Assembly (NCBI RefSeq): GCF_000009625.1
Contig: NC_002678.2
Span: 6,046,001 to 6,110,000, forward strand
From: Mesorhizobium japonicum MAFF 303099
Lineage (GTDB): Bacteria; Pseudomonadota; Alphaproteobacteria; Rhizobiales; Rhizobiaceae
Direction of reading: 5' to 3'
DNA: 64,000 nt
Below the pieces are notes generated by a model, which did not search any database, was not told where the DNA came from, and was given only the letters and a program-made list of their open reading frames with translations. A program made the translations under genes and the position numbers. Shown here piece after piece: positions 61,669 to 64,000 of the stretch. How positions within the stretch are numbered: the stretch's first letter is position 1; each line of letters opens with the position of its first letter.

Positions 61669-62739
61669 ATGACATTCCACCTGACATCGATAAGCGGACA
61701 CAAGGCCCGCGCCGGCCTCGCCGTGCTGGCGCTCGCACTGTCTTCCACCGTGGCGCTTGCCGCCGAGAAGCTGCAATATTTCACCTGGTCGGGCTACGAA
61801 CTGCCCGACTTCAACAAGAGCTTCCTCGCCGCGCACCCCGACGGCGTCGAGGCCTCGATCTTCGGCGATGACGACGATGCCTTCACCAAGGTCAAGGCCG
61901 GCTTCCGGCCCGACATCGCGCATCCCTGCTATGACAAGGTGGCGCGCTGGAACAAGGAAGGCCTGCTGCAGCCGATCGACACCAAGCGCATCAAGAACTG
62001 GGATTCGATCTTCCCGGTGTTCAAGAACCTGCCCGATCTGCAGGCCGGCGACGGCAAGGTGTGGATGGTGCCGTGGGATTGGGGCAACACTTCCATCCTC
62101 TACCGCACCGATCTGGTGAAGAACCCGGAAGCGAGCTGGAACCTGCTGTGGGACAAGCAATATGCAGGCCGCATGGCGACCATCGACGCAGTGCACGACA
62201 CGCCGATCGTTGCCGCGCTTCTGGCCGGGGTGAACCCGTTCGATATGACCCCGGAGCAGATGGACAAGGTCGCGGCAAAACTGCGTGAACAGCGGCCGCT
62301 GCTGTCGAGCTACACCACCGACATGACCTCGGTCGAACAGGCGCTTGCCAGCGGCCAGCTGGTCGCCGCCATGACCTGGAATGCGTCGGCCACCTCGCTG
62401 AAGAAACAGGGCGTGCCGGTCGAGTTCATGAAGCCGAAAGAAGGCATGCTGACCTGGGCCTGCGGCTTCGTCATGCTGAAAGACGCCAAGAATGTCGATC
62501 TCGCCTATGATTTCATCAACAGCCGGCTCGACGCCGATTCGGGCAAATTCCTGATCCAGTCCTACGGCTATGGCAGTTCGCTGAGCACTGCCTTTGCTGG
62601 CGTGGCGAAGGACGAGCTGGAGAAACTGCAGCTGCCGTCCGATCCCGAGGTGATGCTGAAGAGCACCATCTTCACCGGGCCGATGAAGCAGAACGACGAT
62701 GTGGCCAAGATGTTCGAGAAAGTGAAGGCTGGCGGGTGA
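61669..62739 (+). CDS. Polyamine-type ABC transporter substrate-binding protein (PotD/PotF-like)
   Basis: A 356-residue periplasmic binding protein with a signal peptide ending at about residue 32 (STVALAA). The PotD-type opening LQYFTWSGYELPDFNKSF, the DIAHPCYDKVARWNKEGLLQPID block near residue 84 and VPWDWGNTSILYRTDL near residue 131 are all family segments. GAGGAGA stands before the ATG. Ligand could be putrescine, spermidine or an unrelated amine; the acid residues needed to bind amines cannot be placed with certainty by eye. Confidence 0.87.
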   Translation: MTFHLTSISGHKARAGLAVLALALSSTVALAAEKLQYFTWSGYELPDFNKSFLAAHPDGVEASIFGDDDDAFTKVKAGFRPDIAHPCYDKVARWNKEGLLQPIDTKRIKNWDSIFPVFKNLPDLQAGDGKVWMVPWDWGNTSILYRTDLVKNPEASWNLLWDKQYAGRMATIDAVHDTPIVAALLAGVNPFDMTPEQMDKVAAKLREQRPLLSSYTTDMTSVEQALASGQLVAAMTWNASATSLKKQGVPVEFMKPKEGMLTWACGFVMLKDAKNVDLAYDFINSRLDADSGKFLIQSYGYGSSLSTAFAGVAKDELEKLQLPSDPEVMLKSTIFTGPMKQNDDVAKMFEKVKAGG

Positions 62740-62745
62740 GGCTCC

Positions 62746-62978
62746 CCTTCTCCCCTTGTGGGGTGAGCGGCCGGTTCGCGTAAGCGAATTCATCGTGCCA
62801 GTGGCACGATGAAAGGCCGGCGAACGCCGGGACGCTGCGATGCAGCGGGGACCCGGCAGGGTGGATCGGCTACCGCGCCCGGCCCTTCGCAGGCTCAGGG
62901 CGTTCGAAACTCGAAAAGCCAAGCAATTGGCTTTTCGTTCGCTGCGCGAACCGTTTCTCACCCCACAAGGGGAGAAGG
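62746..62978. repeat. Intergenic element with perfect 22-base terminal inverted repeats
   Basis: CCTTCTCCCCTTGTGGGGTG... at 62746-62767 is the exact reverse complement of 62957-62978. Further inverted repeats lie inside: TTCGC-GTAA-GCGAA at 62775-62788, CATCGTGCCA-G-TGGCACGATG at 62791-62811, and CGAAAAGCCAA-GCAA-TTGGCTTTTCG at 62912-62937. The outer symmetry extends imperfectly inward (CGGTTCGCG next to each arm). No gene is encoded. It looks like a mosaic palindromic element of the kind scattered in rhizobial intergenic DNA, inserted between the binding-protein and regulator genes. Confidence 0.8.
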
Positions 62979-63001
62979 AAGAAGCAAACGAGGACCGACG
63001 C

Positions 63002-63610
63002 ATGGACATGCTTGATGAGGCCGCCGAAAAACCCAAGGACGACGCCGATGTTCGCGTCGGCCGACGCGTGCGGGCGCTGCGGCTGGAGCGCCGCCTGTCG
63101 CTGGCCGAACTGGCGGCAAAAGCCGGCGTGTCGATCGGTGCGCTGAGCCAGATCGAGCGCGGCATGTCCTCGCTGCGCGTCAAGGTGATCTGGCCGCTCG
63201 CCGCCGCCCTCGACATCGAGCCGTCTGCGCTGATCGCCGACGGCAATGATGCCGTCAACGATCTCTATTGCGTGCGCGCCGACAAGCGGCGCTCCATTCC
63301 CGTCAAGTCGGAAGGCATCGCCAAGGCGCTGCTGTCGCCGCCTGGCGCGACGCTGACCGGCATGCTGGTGGCGGTGGAAGCCGGCGGCGGCACGGCGGAA
63401 GCCTACGCCCATGCCGGCCATGAATTCGGCTATGTGCTGGCGGGCGAGGTCGAACTGGTGGTGGACTCGACAAAATACGGGCTGAAGACCGGCGACAGTT
63501 TTGCCTTCAAGAGCACGCTGCTGCATGCCTTCCGCAATCCCGGCGCCGAGCAGTGCCAGATCCTCTGGGTCAACACCACAAAACCCTCCGAGGTTCGCGA
63601 TGGCGCCTGA
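63002..63610 (+). CDS. XRE-family regulator with cupin domain (PuuR-like)
   Basis: A 202-residue regulator with a helix-turn-helix at about residues 20-75 (LRLERRLSLAELAAKAGVSI, GALSQIERGMSSLRVKVI) and a C-terminal cupin (YAHAGHEFGYVLAGEVELVV near residue 135). The ATG at 63002 has GAGG 8 bases upstream; a longer frame runs back through the palindromic element and is not used. Its stop overlaps the ATPase gene by 11 bases. It probably controls this transporter operon in response to the imported compound. Confidence 0.88.
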   Translation: MDMLDEAAEKPKDDADVRVGRRVRALRLERRLSLAELAAKAGVSIGALSQIERGMSSLRVKVIWPLAAALDIEPSALIADGNDAVNDLYCVRADKRRSIPVKSEGIAKALLSPPGATLTGMLVAVEAGGGTAEAYAHAGHEFGYVLAGEVELVVDSTKYGLKTGDSFAFKSTLLHAFRNPGAEQCQILWVNTTKPSEVRDGA

Positions 63611-64000
63611 TCCACTGGTCCGGTTGCAGGCGGTCTCCAAGGTTTTTCCCGGCGGCATCGTCGGGCTCGATGCCGTCGATCTCGACATTGTCAGCGGCGA
63701 GTTCATCACGCTGCTCGGACCGTCGGGCTGCGGCAAGACCACCAGCCTGCGCGTCATCGCGGGCTTCGAAAGCCCGTCGAGCGGCAAGGTCTTGCTCGAC
63801 GGCCGCGACATCACGGCGCTCCGGCCTTTCGACCGGCCGGTCAATACGGTGTTCCAGGATTACGCGCTGTTCCCGCATATGGACGTCGCCGAAAATGTCG
63901 GCTTCGGCCTGTCGCTACGAAAACTGTCGGGCGCCGAGCAGGCAAAGCGTGTCGGTGAAGCCCTCGACATGGTCGGTCTCGCCGACAAGCTTCGCGCCCG
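63600..64000 (+). CDS. Polyamine-type ABC transporter ATP-binding protein (PotA-like), 3' end outside window
   Basis: The first 133 codons of a PotA-type ATPase. Walker A GPSGCGKTTSLRVIAG near residue 40 and the Q-loop VFQDYALFPHMDVAENVGFG near residue 84 are intact. The protein begins MAPDPLVRLQAVSKVF and runs off the right edge before the signature motif. The ATG lies inside the end of the regulator gene, so translation is coupled. It would power the PotB/PotC-like permeases. Confidence 0.9.
   Translation, partial: MAPDPLVRLQAVSKVFPGGIVGLDAVDLDIVSGEFITLLGPSGCGKTTSLRVIAGFESPSSGKVLLDGRDITALRPFDRPVNTVFQDYALFPHMDVAENVGFGLSLRKLSGAEQAKRVGEALDMVGLADKLRA

Noticed and set aside
61576..63258. 560-codon minus-strand frame across the binding-protein and regulator genes
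   Set aside because: Antisense to two recognised genes and runs through the palindromic element.

Overview
The window looks like a chromosome segment of an alphaproteobacterium of the order Rhizobiales, most likely Mesorhizobium or a close relative. This is an inference from the dense, GC-rich coding, the many solute-binding-protein ABC transporters, the mix of regulator families, and an intergenic element with perfect 22-base terminal inverted repeats of a kind common in rhizobia. No rRNA, tRNA, CRISPR array or prophage was seen.

Bases 1-19555 form a methylated-amine catabolic supercluster. It holds the N-methylglutamate pathway (mgsABC, gmaS and the start of the N-methylglutamate dehydrogenase genes), a membrane-protein module built around an APC permease, the four-gene haem-dependent dimethylamine monooxygenase (dmmDABC), an XRE-cupin regulator, trimethylamine monooxygenase (tmm) and a probable TMAO ABC importer (tmoXVW). 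Together these cover uptake and the route trimethylamine -> TMAO, then dimethylamine -> methylamine -> N-methylglutamate. TMAO demethylase (tdm), the step between TMAO and dimethylamine, is not in the window. A shared palindromic motif at the two divergent promoter regions is a candidate site for the XRE-cupin regulator.

Bases 19976-28647 hold a short-chain dehydrogenase, then an AT-richer block of about 6.7 kb with two acyltransferases, a methyltransferase, a glycosyltransferase and a methyltransferase-glycosyltransferase fusion. The block looks like an acquired cell-surface polysaccharide island. It lies between direct repeats of the 3' end of a DUF427 gene: one copy is a frameshifted remnant and the other belongs to the intact gene.

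Bases 28819-40858 hold a peptide-type (Dpp/Opp) ABC transporter with two enolase-superfamily enzymes, a GntR regulator with a clear palindromic operator, a LysR regulator, and a second solute-binding gene broken by one in-frame stop codon. A LysR remnant follows. Bases 40897-46324 are an RND multidrug efflux operon with a divergent TetR repressor and tandem operators.

Bases 46659-59740 are a sugar region. Two ribose/fructose-type ABC transporters surround enzymes that fit a non-phosphorylative (Weimberg-type) oxidation of an aldose: SDR dehydrogenase, SMP-30 lactonase, enolase-superfamily sugar-acid dehydratase, an FAH-family 2-keto-3-deoxy-acid dehydratase and an aldose epimerase, with LacI and FadR-type regulators. 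Bases 59885-64000 are a polyamine-type ABC transporter with its own XRE-cupin regulator, running off the right edge. Start codons were chosen from visible ribosome-binding sites, translational overlaps and family lengths.
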